Source of the DNA: Alphaproteobacteria bacterium
GTDB taxonomy: Bacteria; Pseudomonadota; Alphaproteobacteria; SP197
Length of the DNA stretch: 13,795 nucleotides
NCBI GenBank assembly: GCA_022822575.1
Contig: JAJEBJ010000431.1
Location: 1 to 13,795, forward strand
Direction of reading: 5' to 3'
In this document: piece by piece, positions 6,465-13,795 of the stretch
How positions within the stretch are numbered: position 1 is the stretch's first letter
How the letters are laid out: every line of letters begins with the position of its first letter
Program-made: the position numbers and the translations under genes
The notes under the pieces: generated by a model
Databases searched by the model: none
The model's input: only the letters and a program-made list of their open reading frames with translations
What the model was told of the DNA's origin: nothing

Positions 6465-7576
6465 CGGTTGCTCTCTTCGGTGAAGGACGCAGTCAGCCAG
6501 TCCGGGGCGTCCTCGGGAATCCCCTTGTAGCGGACTTCTACATAGAGGGTTCGCTCTTCGGTGTCATCCGCTGCCATGACGGCAACGGGCTGTCCGGCCA
6601 CCAGCCACTCACCGGTTCCAACAATGCCGTGGTCAAAGCCGAGAAGCACGGTCTGGTAGTTGTCGCCGTGATCGATGACGAGAAGTGGACCATGTCCGGC
6701 AAAGGGTCCTGAATGGAGGACGATGCCATCAAAGGGCGTGATGACCGGCTCGTCTGGCGCCGTCGCGATATGGAGCCGGCGGCTTCCGTCGGGCGCGCCG
6801 CGAGCGGGGTAGGGCAGGGTACCCTTCCGGGATTCGATGTCCGTCACCATCAGGGCCTCACGGATGTCCGACGTCAGGATGTTGTTCATGGATGCCTGTG
6901 CCATCGATCCTGCCGAAAGGCGGTAGAGAAACGATGTCAGTGTTTCAGGAGTCCTGATCACGGGTTTCCGCTCCACCGTCAACGGTGCCAGGATCTCCCG
7001 GACATGTCTGCTGGCAGTGTCGAGCTTCGCTTCGATGGCGCGGAGACTCCCGAGCGTGTCAAGTCGGGTCGAATCCGTCTCTTCGCGGATGGCACCAAGC
7101 GCACTCAGCCCATCGAGATGCCGTGTCATGTCCTTGATGTGCTCCTCGATGCCGGCCACAAGCGTGTGGGCGACAACCGAGGATCGGTGCACGAAAGACA
7201 ACGAAGCAGGCATCGCGATGACCACGCCAGGCGGGATGCCTGACACCCTGTGGAGTACGCTGATACGGGTGCCCCAGGCCTCGCGATGGGGTTCGAGATC
7301 CATCAGTCCGATATCGATCCTGCGATCGATATCGTCGAGATCTTCCTCGATCGACTCGAGAACGTCGGCAAGGCGACGCCTTTCCGATTCTCCGGACAAC
7401 AGCGTGTCGCGCAGTGACGCGAGGTCGGTCGTCGAGGGAGAGGGTTCCGGGGCCTCTACATCACTGCCCGTGGAAATTAGGGTCTCGAGATCATCCGGAG
7501 TGTCCTCGCCCTGAACGGGCGTGTGAACAAGGAGACCCGCCAAGAGGAGCAGGGGCGCCAGCCGGAAATGGTTCAT
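6461..7576 (-). CDS. envC: EnvC-like murein hydrolase activator (degenerate LytM domain)
   Basis: This 371-residue exported protein has a signal peptide at 1-23, a Ser/Pro/Glu-rich linker to about 50, and helical, coiled-coil-prone segments at about 52-100 and 133-200. A C-terminal LytM/M23-like domain lies at about 250-365 (KGTLPYPARG, then TPFDGIVLHSG, then LLVIDHGDNYQTVLLGF). An active M23 peptidase would carry a His in the YxxLYAHL-type motif; here the matching segment is YQTVLLGF, and the first zinc-ligand HxxxD is also missing. As in E. coli EnvC, the protein is therefore probably not an enzyme but an activator of septal N-acetylmuramoyl-L-alanine amidases. The N-terminal region is divergent, so the precise name rests on architecture and position. 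It overlaps gpmI and ctpA by ATGA on both sides. Confidence 0.85.
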   Translation of the reverse strand: MNHFRLAPLLLLAGLLVHTPVQGEDTPDDLETLISTGSDVEAPEPSPSTTDLASLRDTLLSGESERRRLADVLESIEEDLDDIDRRIDIGLMDLEPHREAWGTRISVLHRVSGIPPGVVIAMPASLSFVHRSSVVAHTLVAGIEEHIKDMTRHLDGLSALGAIREETDSTRLDTLGSLRAIEAKLDTASRHVREILAPLTVERKPVIRTPETLTSFLYRLSAGSMAQASMNNILTSDIREALMVTDIESRKGTLPYPARGAPDGSRRLHIATAPDEPVITPFDGIVLHSGPFAGHGPLLVIDHGDNYQTVLLGFDHGIVGTGEWLVAGQPVAVMAADDTEERTLYVEVRYKGIPEDAPDWLTASFTEESNR

Positions 7577-9105
7577 CGACGTATCGAGAGCAGCGACGTC
7601 CCGGACATCTCGACCGGTTGTGCGAAATCCAGGAGGTGGAGCAGGGTGGGTGCGAGATCCTGCAGGGATCCCTCACGAAGTCTCCGGTCGGAGGGGCCAT
7701 GGACCAGGGCCAGGGGAACGGGATTGGTCGTGTGGGCCGTGTGAGGGCCGCCGTTTACCGGATCCAGCATGGTCTCGATGTTGCCGTGATCGGCAGTGAC
7801 CACAAGGCTGCCTCCCATGTCGGCGACCGCGTTCGCCATGGCTCCGAGACACTGATCGACGGCTTCAACCGCCTTCACGGCTGCCGGAAAGACCCCGGTA
7901 TGGCCGACCATGTCGGGATTGGCGAGATTGCAGATGATGACATCGAAGGTGTTGTCACGCACGGCCGACACGAGCCGTTGCGTCACCTCGAATGCCGCCA
8001 TTTCGGGTTTGAGATCGTATGTGGCGACGTCAGGCGACGGCACGAGAATGCGTTCCTCCGCCGGAAAGACCTCCTCTCGTCCGCCGTTGAAGAAGTAGGT
8101 GACGTGAGCGTACTTTTCGGTTTCGGCGATGCGCAGTTGGCGCATGCCGGCATCGGCAATCAGGCTGCCGAAACTTCGCTTCACCTCCGGGGACGGGAAC
8201 ATGGCCGGAAGGTGTCGATCGAGATTGGCGGCATAGGGAACCATGCCGACACATCCGGCAAGCTGCGGTTTCCTGTCCCTGTCGAAACCGGTGAAGGCAG
8301 GGTCGATGAGGGCGCCTGTGATCTGTCGTGTCCTGTCGGCACGGAAGTTAGCCATGATGAGGCCGTCGCCATCACGCATGCCGGCGTAGGCGCCGATGAC
8401 CGCAGGCGTGACGAACTCATCGGTCAGCCCCGCCGCCCGGGCACTCTCCATGGTCTCGCCGATCGAGCCGAATTGCGCGCCGGCTCCCTTGACCATGGCC
8501 GCCCAGGCCCGCTTCACCCTCTGCCAGCGCCGGTCCCGGTCCATGGCATAGTAGCGTCCGGACAGAGTCACGATCCGCGCGTGGGGTGCGGCGGCGGCAA
8601 AGCGTTCGAGAAAGGACGTGGCGCTTGATGGCGGGGTATCACGGCCATCGAGGAAGGCGTGGACGAGAACTTCGATTCCCTGATCATGGAGCCTGTTGGC
8701 AAGTGCTGCCATGTGGTCCTGATGACTGTGGACACCGCCGGGCGACAGGAGCCCGGCGATGTGGCACACGCCTCCGCTGCGCTTGAGTGCCCCGGTCAGG
8801 TCTCCAAGAACCGGATTGCCGGCCAGGGACCCGTCGCGGACGGCAGCGTCAATAAGCGGCAGGTTCTGCATGATGATGCGGCCTGCACCCATGGTGAGAT
8901 GTCCGACTTCGGAGTTCCCCATCTGGCCGCATGGCAGTCCGACGGCCTCACCGGATGTTGCGAGCGTCGTCATGGCATGGGAGTCCGCGATCGCAGCCCA
9001 GTTGGGTGTTGCAGCCTGGCTGATGGCATTGCCCGGCCCGGCTTCGGCCAAGCCCCAGCCGTCAAGGATGCAAAGGACCAGTGGCCGGGGGATGAATGCG
9101 GACAT
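7573..9105 (-). CDS. gpmI: 2,3-bisphosphoglycerate-independent phosphoglycerate mutase
   Basis: This 510-residue cytoplasmic glycolytic enzyme interconverts 3- and 2-phosphoglycerate through a phosphoserine intermediate and two manganese ions. Visible features are Asp15 in CILDGWG, catalytic Ser65 in QMGNSEVGHLTMGAGR, the substrate-domain segment HSHQDHM preceded by GLLSPGGV, FLDGRDTPP, the RADR motif in NFRADRTRQI, NLANPDMVGHTG, and the C-terminal metal motif TADHGNIE. The frame is open to a GTG at 9180, but that would overlap rsfS. The ATG at 9105 gives the family's N-terminus and has GAGGG 8 bases upstream, so I use it. It is separated from rsfS by 32 bases and overlaps envC by ATGA. Its place in a cell-wall and ribosome operon is usual in this class. 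Confidence 0.96.
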   Translation of the reverse strand: MSAFIPRPLVLCILDGWGLAEAGPGNAISQAATPNWAAIADSHAMTTLATSGEAVGLPCGQMGNSEVGHLTMGAGRIIMQNLPLIDAAVRDGSLAGNPVLGDLTGALKRSGGVCHIAGLLSPGGVHSHQDHMAALANRLHDQGIEVLVHAFLDGRDTPPSSATSFLERFAAAAPHARIVTLSGRYYAMDRDRRWQRVKRAWAAMVKGAGAQFGSIGETMESARAAGLTDEFVTPAVIGAYAGMRDGDGLIMANFRADRTRQITGALIDPAFTGFDRDRKPQLAGCVGMVPYAANLDRHLPAMFPSPEVKRSFGSLIADAGMRQLRIAETEKYAHVTYFFNGGREEVFPAEERILVPSPDVATYDLKPEMAAFEVTQRLVSAVRDNTFDVIICNLANPDMVGHTGVFPAAVKAVEAVDQCLGAMANAVADMGGSLVVTADHGNIETMLDPVNGGPHTAHTTNPVPLALVHGPSDRRLREGSLQDLAPTLLHLLDFAQPVEMSGTSLLSIRR

Positions 9106-9137
9106 GGTTCGACCCTCGTCAGAGCCGACCAGCGGCT

Positions 9138-9464
9138 TCAGGCAGTGGCTTCCACCGGAAGCGAGGCGGGCATCGCCCACATCCGTTCCAGGTTGTAGAG
9201 ACTACGCAGTTCATTGTGGAAAATATGGACGATCACGTCGCCCAGATCGATCAGGATCCAGTCGCCGGGATCATATCCTTCCATGCTTGTGACACGTCGT
9301 CCATGGCCCTTGAGGGCTGTGGCGACCCTGTCGGCCAGGGCCGTAACCTGTCTTCGGGTCTGTCCGCCGCACACGATCATGGAATCGGCGAACGTGGTCT
9401 TCCCGACAAGGTCGATGATCACAACGTCATCTGCCTTGCCATCTTCCAGTACCTTCGTCGTCAC
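9138..9464 (-). CDS. rsfS: Ribosome silencing factor RsfS
   Basis: As listed, from a GTG at 9464, this is 108 residues. RsfS (Iojap/YbeB/DUF143) binds ribosomal protein L14 and blocks joining of the 30S and 50S subunits under nutrient limitation. Recognisable segments are DGKADDVVIIDLVGKTTFADSMIV (about 8-31), TRRQVTALADRV, and GDWILIDLGDVIVHIFHNELRSLYNLERMW. The last is the most conserved block of the family. RsfS proteins usually begin with a LLDLVxxxLDDDKAED-like helix, and the reading frame above the GTG encodes LDLVAVTTKVLEDGKAD in the same register, so the native start is probably upstream. No ATG, GTG or TTG exists there. An ATT at 9512-9510, 8 bases after AAGGGGAG, would give 124 residues. 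The nadD stop at 9502 would then overlap it. Confidence 0.88.
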   Translation of the reverse strand: MTTKVLEDGKADDVVIIDLVGKTTFADSMIVCGGQTRRQVTALADRVATALKGHGRRVTSMEGYDPGDWILIDLGDVIVHIFHNELRSLYNLERMWAMPASLPVEATA

Positions 9465-9501
9465 GGCGACGAGGTCCAGGTCCTCATCCCTGGAAGCGGT
9501 T

Positions 9502-10161
9502 TCATGAGGAATGGATGGATCTCCCCTTGCTCATGTCACGATTGGTTTGGTCGGCGAAGGCGAAACGCACATCGCCCGATCTGATGGCTGTTGCCGAGGC
9601 ATCGTGTCTGTGGCCGACAATGAGCGCCCAGACCGGTGGCTTCCTCAGAACCAGGGATCTCGCCAGGTGTCCCTGTATGCGGCAACGTCGGTAGCGTATG
9701 GCTGCCCTGCCCGTCAGACTTGTCAGAGAATAGGGAGCCCGGTCGAACACTGCAATGGGGATCATGGCGAAGAGTCGCTCCCAGTGCTTCCACCGGTGGA
9801 TCCCGGCCAGGTTGTCAGCCCCCATGAGCCAGGCGAATCGACAGAGCGGAGCCCGGCGTCTGAGACAGGCGACGGTGTCGACCGTGAAGTGCGTGCCAAG
9901 ATCAGCCTCGAGTCCGGTCACCGATATTCTCGTGCCCTTCGCAAACATCCGGGCCCTCTGCAGCCGTTCCGGAAAGGACAGCATGCCGTGGACGGGCTTG
10001 AGAGGATTGTGCGGCGCTACCAGCCACCAGACCTCGTCGAGACCAAGCTGACGGCGGGCGACGTGACTGACAAAGAGATACCCCTCGTGAGCGGTATTGA
10101 ACGAGCCACCGAGACGGCCGATGCGTCGGCCACGGCCGGCGTGGGGTATCGGGTGGGTCAG
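9502..10161 (-). CDS. nadD: Nicotinate-nucleotide adenylyltransferase, with altered motif and unclear start
   Basis: This makes nicotinate adenine dinucleotide from nicotinate mononucleotide and ATP in NAD synthesis. From a CTG at 10161 it has 219 residues. RRIGRLGGSFN (12-22) is the nucleotide-binding loop. It is followed by LDEVWWLVAPHNPLKP (41-56), MGADNLAGIHRW (113-124), and SATAIR (189-194), matching the ISSTxIR motif. Two key positions differ: the usual GGSFNPxHxGH reads GGSFNTAHEGY, so Pro becomes Thr23 and the second His becomes Tyr28. The next in-frame standard start is a GTG at 10317, 53 codons inside proA, which would add a tail with no family resemblance. CTG forms a CTGA overlap with the proA stop, parallel to the ATGA overlaps of its neighbours. 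About 25 residues follow SATAIR, longer than usual. A frameshift or base error near the start is an alternative. Confidence 0.85.
   Translation of the reverse strand: MTHPIPHAGRGRRIGRLGGSFNTAHEGYLFVSHVARRQLGLDEVWWLVAPHNPLKPVHGMLSFPERLQRARMFAKGTRISVTGLEADLGTHFTVDTVACLRRRAPLCRFAWLMGADNLAGIHRWKHWERLFAMIPIAVFDRAPYSLTSLTGRAAIRYRRCRIQGHLARSLVLRKPPVWALIVGHRHDASATAIRSGDVRFAFADQTNRDMSKGRSIHSS
9521..9528 (-). promoter_or_regulatory. rsfS: Strong Shine-Dalgarno before a possible ATT start of rsfS
   Basis: On the minus strand this reads AAGGGGAG, followed after 8 bases by ATT at 9512-9510 in the rsfS frame. It lies in the last codons of nadD and has no other suitably spaced start codon in a frame that leads into a real gene. 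The ATG at 9505 opens only a 14-codon peptide. It may be coincidental coding sequence. Confidence 0.35.
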
Positions 10162-11444
10162 GGCCGGGTCTGTCCGTTGCCACGAACGACGTACTTCATG
10201 GTTGTCAACTGCTCGACACCCACCGGCCCCCGCGCATGCAGCCTGTTTGTCGAAATGCCGATTTCGGCCCCCATGCCGAACTCGCCACCGTCGGCAAACT
10301 GTGTCGACGCATTCCACATGGCGATGGCGCTGGGCGTGCGGGTGAGGAAGTACTCGGCGACGGTCTCGTTGTTCGTGACGATGGCATCGGTGTGTTCCGA
10401 GCCGTGCCGCCTGATATGGTCGATGGCGCCCTCGACACCATTGACGGAGGCGACCGAGATGACCGCATCGAGGTACTCCGTTGACCAGTCATTGGCGGAA
10501 GCCGGCTTCACTCTGGAATCGAGCGGCTCTGTGGAGCGGTCACCGCGCACCTCGCATCCCTGATCCAGGAGGGCCTGGACGATAGTCCTTCTCGTGGCGT
10601 CGCCAAGAGAGGTGTCGAGCAGCAGCGTTTCCGCGGCACCGCAGATGCTGGTGCGCCGCATCTTGGCGTTGATGGCGATGTCGCATGCCATGTCCGGATC
10701 GGCATCGGCATCCACGTAGACATGGCAGAGCCCGACGAGGTGGGCGAGCACGGGGACGCGACTCTCCCGCTGCACCCGCTCCACGAGCGAAGGGCCGCCG
10801 CGCGGCACGATGATGTCGATCCAGCGGGTCATGGTGAGCATTTCGCCCACAGCCGCACGATCGGTGACCGGCACCATCTGGATGGCATCTTCGGGAAGGC
10901 CGGCGTGTGCAAGTCCCTCTCGCAGGCACCTGGCAATGACATGGGATGAAGCGGCACTCTCGGAGCCGCCACGCAGGATGGCCGCATTTCCGGACTTGAG
11001 ACAGAGCGCCCCGGCATCCGCCGTCACGTTGGGGCGCGATTCGTAGATGATTCCGATGACGCCGAGCGGAACGGCGACCCGCGCGATATCGAGGCCGTTG
11101 GGCCGGCTCCAGCGGGCGAGTTCCCGCCCCACCGGATCGTCCAGGAGCGCAATGGCGTCGAGGGCGGCGGCCATGGATTCGATCCTGGAATAATCGAGAG
11201 TGAGACGCTCGAGCATCGGCGCCGACATGTTCGCCGCCCGGGCCTTGTCGAGATCGGTGATGTTGGCGGCAAGAATGTCGTCGCGCTCGTCCCGCAGGCA
11301 GGAGGCCGCGCGATTGAGGGCCCGCCGCTTCTGGGAGTCCGGCGCATGGGCCAGCACTCCGGCAGCGTGGCGAGCGGCCTCGCCAAGATCCTCCATCATG
11401 TCCGCGATGGCATGGGCGTCCTCGCGTCGGGCAGTACGGGTCAT
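10158..11444 (-). CDS. proA: Glutamate-5-semialdehyde dehydrogenase (gamma-glutamyl phosphate reductase)
   Basis: This 428-residue cytoplasmic enzyme reduces gamma-glutamyl phosphate with NADPH to glutamate semialdehyde, the second step of proline synthesis. It has the aldehyde-dehydrogenase fold: an N-terminal helical region (AARHAAGVLA, KRRALNRAA), VAVPLGVIGIIYESRPNVT at about 123-141, KSGNAAILRGGSE at 150-162, the catalytic Cys268 in RRTSICGAAETLL, and a C-terminal GEFGMGAEIGISTNRLHARGPVG. The segment before the catalytic site reads AHLVGLCHVYVD, with Val where I recall an acidic residue in relatives. The ATG overlaps the proB stop by ATGA. The product of ProB is labile, so this coupling makes biochemical sense. 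The stop overlaps the proposed CTG start of nadD. Confidence 0.96.
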   Translation of the reverse strand: MTRTARREDAHAIADMMEDLGEAARHAAGVLAHAPDSQKRRALNRAASCLRDERDDILAANITDLDKARAANMSAPMLERLTLDYSRIESMAAALDAIALLDDPVGRELARWSRPNGLDIARVAVPLGVIGIIYESRPNVTADAGALCLKSGNAAILRGGSESAASSHVIARCLREGLAHAGLPEDAIQMVPVTDRAAVGEMLTMTRWIDIIVPRGGPSLVERVQRESRVPVLAHLVGLCHVYVDADADPDMACDIAINAKMRRTSICGAAETLLLDTSLGDATRRTIVQALLDQGCEVRGDRSTEPLDSRVKPASANDWSTEYLDAVISVASVNGVEGAIDHIRRHGSEHTDAIVTNNETVAEYFLTRTPSAIAMWNASTQFADGGEFGMGAEIGISTNRLHARGPVGVEQLTTMKYVVRGNGQTRP

Positions 11445-12553
11445 GACAACACCAGATCGTCCCTGTGGATCAGTTCCTCGCGACCTCGATAGCCCAGGAG
11501 CCGCTCAATTTCACTGCTTTTCTGGCCAGCAATGGACTCGGCATCGTCCCGGGAGTAGGCGATGAGTCCGCGGGCAATCTCGACTCCGTCCGGGTCCTCG
11601 ACAATGACGGCATCCCCCTTGCGGAAGGCGCCGGCAACCCTTGTCACGCCGGCCGGCAGCAGGCTGCGGCCGCGATTGAGGGCGGCGTGAGCTCCGGCAT
11701 CCACCGTGATGGTGCCGGAGGGCTTGAGGGAACCGGCAATCCAGCGCTTGCGGGCGCCGGCCGGATTGTCATTGGCGATGAACCACGTGCAGGACCTGCC
11801 TTCGAGAATGGCGCGCAGGGGATGCTGGATGTGGCCGTTGGAGATCACCATGTGGCAGCCCGCCGTCGTGGCAATTCCGGCGGCGATGAGCTTGGTCTTC
11901 ATGCCGCCTGACGAGTCGCCGGGCCGGACCCGGCCGGCCATGGCCTCGATGCGGGGGGTGACCGAGTCAACCCGTTTCACCAGGAGCGCATCGGGATCGT
12001 CCTTCGGATCCCTCTCGTAGAGGCCGTCGATATCCGACAGCAGGACGAGGGTATCGGCACTCGCCATCATGGCGACACGGGCCGACAGCCTGTCGTTGTC
12101 GCCGAACCGGATTTCATGGGTGGCGATGGTGTCGTTCTCGTTGATGATCGGGACGACGCCGTACTTCAGGAGACGGTTGAGAGTGTTGAGCGCATTGATG
12201 TAGCGCCGGCGATCCTCGGTATCGTCAAGCGTGAGGAGGAGCTGTGCGGTGCCCGTGTCGTGGCGGCCGAGAGCTTCCTGGTAAGCGTGGACAAGCCGGG
12301 CCTGGCCGGCGGCGGCCGCCGCCTGACTGTCATCGAGACGCAGGCGTCCCGGGGGAAGATCGAGATGGCGCCGGCCGATGGCAATGGCGCCGGAGGTGAC
12401 AATCACCACCTCGCAGCCGCCCTTGCGCATCAGAGTGATGTCGTCGGCCAGGGAGTGCAGCCAGGACCGGCGGATCCGTCCGTCATGCTCGTCCACGAGC
12501 AGTGACGATCCTATCTTGATGACGATCCTGCGGGCCTGGTCCAGCCGGGGCAT
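11441..12553 (-). CDS. proB: Glutamate 5-kinase with PUA domain
   Basis: This 370-residue enzyme phosphorylates the gamma-carboxylate of glutamate, the committed and usually proline-inhibited step of proline synthesis. The amino-acid-kinase domain covers about residues 8-260: RIVIKIGSSLLV (nucleotide loop), VTSGAIAIGRRHL, QAAAAAGQARLVHAYQEAL, VVPIINENDTIAT, FGDNDRLSARVA, LLSDIDGLYERDP and the GGMKTKLIAA glycine-rich loop. A C-terminal PUA domain follows at about 280-360 (GTITVDAGAHAALNRGRSLLPAGV onward). Full length and PUA are typical of proteobacterial ProB. The ATG at 12553 is 13 bases after the obgE stop with a GAGG element 11 bases upstream. The stop overlaps proA by ATGA. Confidence 0.97.
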   Translation of the reverse strand: MPRLDQARRIVIKIGSSLLVDEHDGRIRRSWLHSLADDITLMRKGGCEVVIVTSGAIAIGRRHLDLPPGRLRLDDSQAAAAAGQARLVHAYQEALGRHDTGTAQLLLTLDDTEDRRRYINALNTLNRLLKYGVVPIINENDTIATHEIRFGDNDRLSARVAMMASADTLVLLSDIDGLYERDPKDDPDALLVKRVDSVTPRIEAMAGRVRPGDSSGGMKTKLIAAGIATTAGCHMVISNGHIQHPLRAILEGRSCTWFIANDNPAGARKRWIAGSLKPSGTITVDAGAHAALNRGRSLLPAGVTRVAGAFRKGDAVIVEDPDGVEIARGLIAYSRDDAESIAGQKSSEIERLLGYRGREELIHRDDLVLS

Positions 12554-12566
12554 GGAACGTCAAGCC

Positions 12567-13565
12567 TCAGCGGTCGTTGCGCTGCCGGACGAGTCCCGCC
12601 AGCAGCCGCAGAAGTTCCGGCACGCCCTCGCCGGTGACCGCCGAAATGGCATGGGCGTTGCAGCCGGCGGAAGTGGAGATCTGTCGCAGGGCCTCATTCC
12701 TGTCGCGGTCACTGATGGCGTCGATCTTGGTGAGAACCGGCACCACGGTACGTGTCGCGAGGTCATGGCCATAGGATTCGATCTCGTGGCGTACCGTCCG
12801 GAAGTCGGCAGCTGGATCGCCGGTCGTTCCGTCCACGAGGTGAAGCAGGGCCGCACAGCGTTCTGCATGGCCAAGGAAACGGTCTCCGAGCCCCGTTCCC
12901 TGGTGCGCCCCCTCGATGAGACCGGGGAGGTCGGCAAGAACGAAGCCGTCATCGTCCTGCTCGACCTTGCCGAGATGGGGATGAAGCGTGGTGAAGGGGT
13001 AGTCGGCGATCTTCGGATGGGCCCGTGTCACCACCGAGAGCAGGGTTGACTTGCCGGCATTGGGAAGGCCGACCATGCCGATGTCGGCGATGAGCTTGAG
13101 GCGCAGCCACACCCACATCTCCTCCCCGGGGCGTCCCGGCTCGGCAATCCGCGGTGCGCGGTTGGTCGACGACTTGAAGCGGGCGTTGCCGCGGCCACCG
13201 ATGCCGCCGGGAAGCAGGGTCATCCGTTCGCCCGGACGTGTCAGGTCCGCGAGAACCGTCTTCCTGTCCTCGGCAAGAACCTCGGTGCCAGGTGGCAGGT
13301 TGATGACAACGTCGCTGGCGCTGGCGCCGGTGCGCTGGCTGCCGCCACCGGGCATGCCGGTCCGCGCCCTGAAGTGCTGGCGGTAGCGAAAGTCGATCAG
13401 GGTGTTGAGGCCTTCGACACAGGCAAGCACGATATCGCCGCCGCGTCCGCCGTCACCGCCGTCAGGTCCGCCAAACTCGACATGTTTTTCGCGACGGAAA
13501 CTCACGGCACCCCTGCCGCCGTCGCCGCTCTTCAGACAGACTTTCGCTTCATCGAGAAACTTCAT
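12567..13565 (-). CDS. obgE: Obg/CgtA GTPase, ribosome assembly
   Basis: This 332-residue GTPase works in late 50S assembly and in stress and cell-cycle signalling. Residues 1-158 are the glycine-rich Obg fold (SGDGGRGAVSFRREK, GGPDGGDGGRGGD, LPGGIGGRGNARFKSS). The G domain follows: G1 GLPNAGKS at 166-173, switch region YPFTTLHPHLG at 189-199, G3 DLPG at 212-215, and a G4 that reads TKID at 279-282 where many relatives have NKxD. ISAVTGEG is the G5-like segment. It ends right after the G domain with no long C-terminal extension, a common variation. The start ATG at 13565 has a GGGA element upstream and lies 29 bases after rpmA, matching the conserved rpmA-obgE pairing. Confidence 0.97.
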   Translation of the reverse strand: MKFLDEAKVCLKSGDGGRGAVSFRREKHVEFGGPDGGDGGRGGDIVLACVEGLNTLIDFRYRQHFRARTGMPGGGSQRTGASASDVVINLPPGTEVLAEDRKTVLADLTRPGERMTLLPGGIGGRGNARFKSSTNRAPRIAEPGRPGEEMWVWLRLKLIADIGMVGLPNAGKSTLLSVVTRAHPKIADYPFTTLHPHLGKVEQDDDGFVLADLPGLIEGAHQGTGLGDRFLGHAERCAALLHLVDGTTGDPAADFRTVRHEIESYGHDLATRTVVPVLTKIDAISDRDRNEALRQISTSAGCNAHAISAVTGEGVPELLRLLAGLVRQRNDR

Positions 13566-13594
13566 GCCGGCGGTCCCGGCCAGGCATTGAAGCC

Positions 13595-13795
13595 TTACTC
13601 CGCGGCAAGCGCCAATGGAATGACATCGATATAGGTCCGGGTGCGTCCCGCACGGCGGAACTGCACGGTACCGGTCGACGTGGCGAAGAGCGTGTGGTCC
13701 TTGCCCATCCCGACATTGGAACCCGGATGGAACCGGGTGCCGCGCTGGCGAATGATGATATTGCCGGGAATCACGTTCTCGCCGCCGAACTTCTT
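13595..13795 (-). CDS. rpmA: 50S ribosomal protein L27 (partial, N-terminus outside the window)
   Basis: The frame covers the last 66 residues and a TAA stop at 13595-13597; the start is beyond the right edge. The sequence KKFGGENVIPGNIIIRQRG, then TRFHPGSNVGMGKDHTLFA, is diagnostic of L27, whose N-terminal tail reaches the peptidyl-transferase centre. The C-terminal part (GTVQFRRAGRTRTYIDVIP) is normal. It is the first visible gene of the minus-strand operon and probably follows rplU outside the window, where the operon promoter should also be. Confidence 0.95.
   Translation of the reverse strand, partial: KKFGGENVIPGNIIIRQRGTRFHPGSNVGMGKDHTLFATSTGTVQFRRAGRTRTYIDVIPLALAAE

Noticed and set aside
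7414..8628. 404-codon open frame on the plus strand
   Set aside because: It lies opposite gpmI and the start of envC, whose families are clear. Its translation has no recognisable domain and is a by-product of high GC.
9464..9505. ATG at 9505 overlapping the nadD stop as ATGA
   Set aside because: Its frame ends after 14 codons and does not enter rsfS, so it is not the rsfS start unless a base is missing.
9511..10563. 350-codon open frame on the plus strand
   Set aside because: It is antisense to nadD and the end of proA, with no family resemblance.
1..13795. CRISPR arrays, tRNA or rRNA genes, insertion sequences, phage genes
   Set aside because: No repeat-spacer pattern, cloverleaf, transposase or integrase was seen on either strand.

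Overview
The window looks like a chromosome segment of a high-GC (roughly 60-65%) alphaproteobacterium, probably a Rhodospirillales-like lineage. The evidence is gene order and protein character: an atpD-atpC end followed, on the opposite strand, by the run rpmA-obgE-proB-proA-nadD-rsfS-gpmI-envC-ctpA-rppH, an order typical of that class. Placement below class level is inference.

Layout: (1) 1-538, plus strand: the last codons of atpD and complete atpC, the end of an F1 ATP synthase operon. (2) 539-4713: an accessory block between two housekeeping operons. On the minus strand, reading right to left, it holds a TTG-started metal-dependent amidohydrolase, a COG0523/CobW GTPase joined to it by an ATGA overlap, a small ribbon-helix-helix protein, and a Stf0-type sulfotransferase. 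Divergent from these, on the plus strand, is a di-iron ferritin-like protein related to acyl-ACP desaturases, with a good sigma70-type promoter in front of it. (3) 4714-13795, minus strand: a tightly packed housekeeping operon transcribed from the right edge. It carries ribosomal protein L27 (partial), the Obg GTPase, the first two proline-synthesis enzymes, NAD synthesis (NadD), ribosome silencing (RsfS), glycolysis (GpmI), and envelope and RNA 5'-end functions (EnvC, CtpA, RppH). Most junctions overlap by ATGA or are only 13-32 bases apart.

The housekeeping operon is ordinary in content, but two adjacent genes are odd. nadD has no ATG/GTG/TTG start where one is expected and carries a His-to-Tyr change in its HxGH nucleotidyl-transfer motif. 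The conserved start of rsfS lies upstream of its only standard start codon, where an AUU sits behind a strong Shine-Dalgarno sequence. rlmH, usually next to rsfS, is absent here. The most system-like novelty is the accessory block: a metallochaperone-type GTPase co-translated with a metal-dependent hydrolase and divergent from a di-iron protein. I saw no CRISPR array, tRNA, rRNA, insertion sequence or phage gene.
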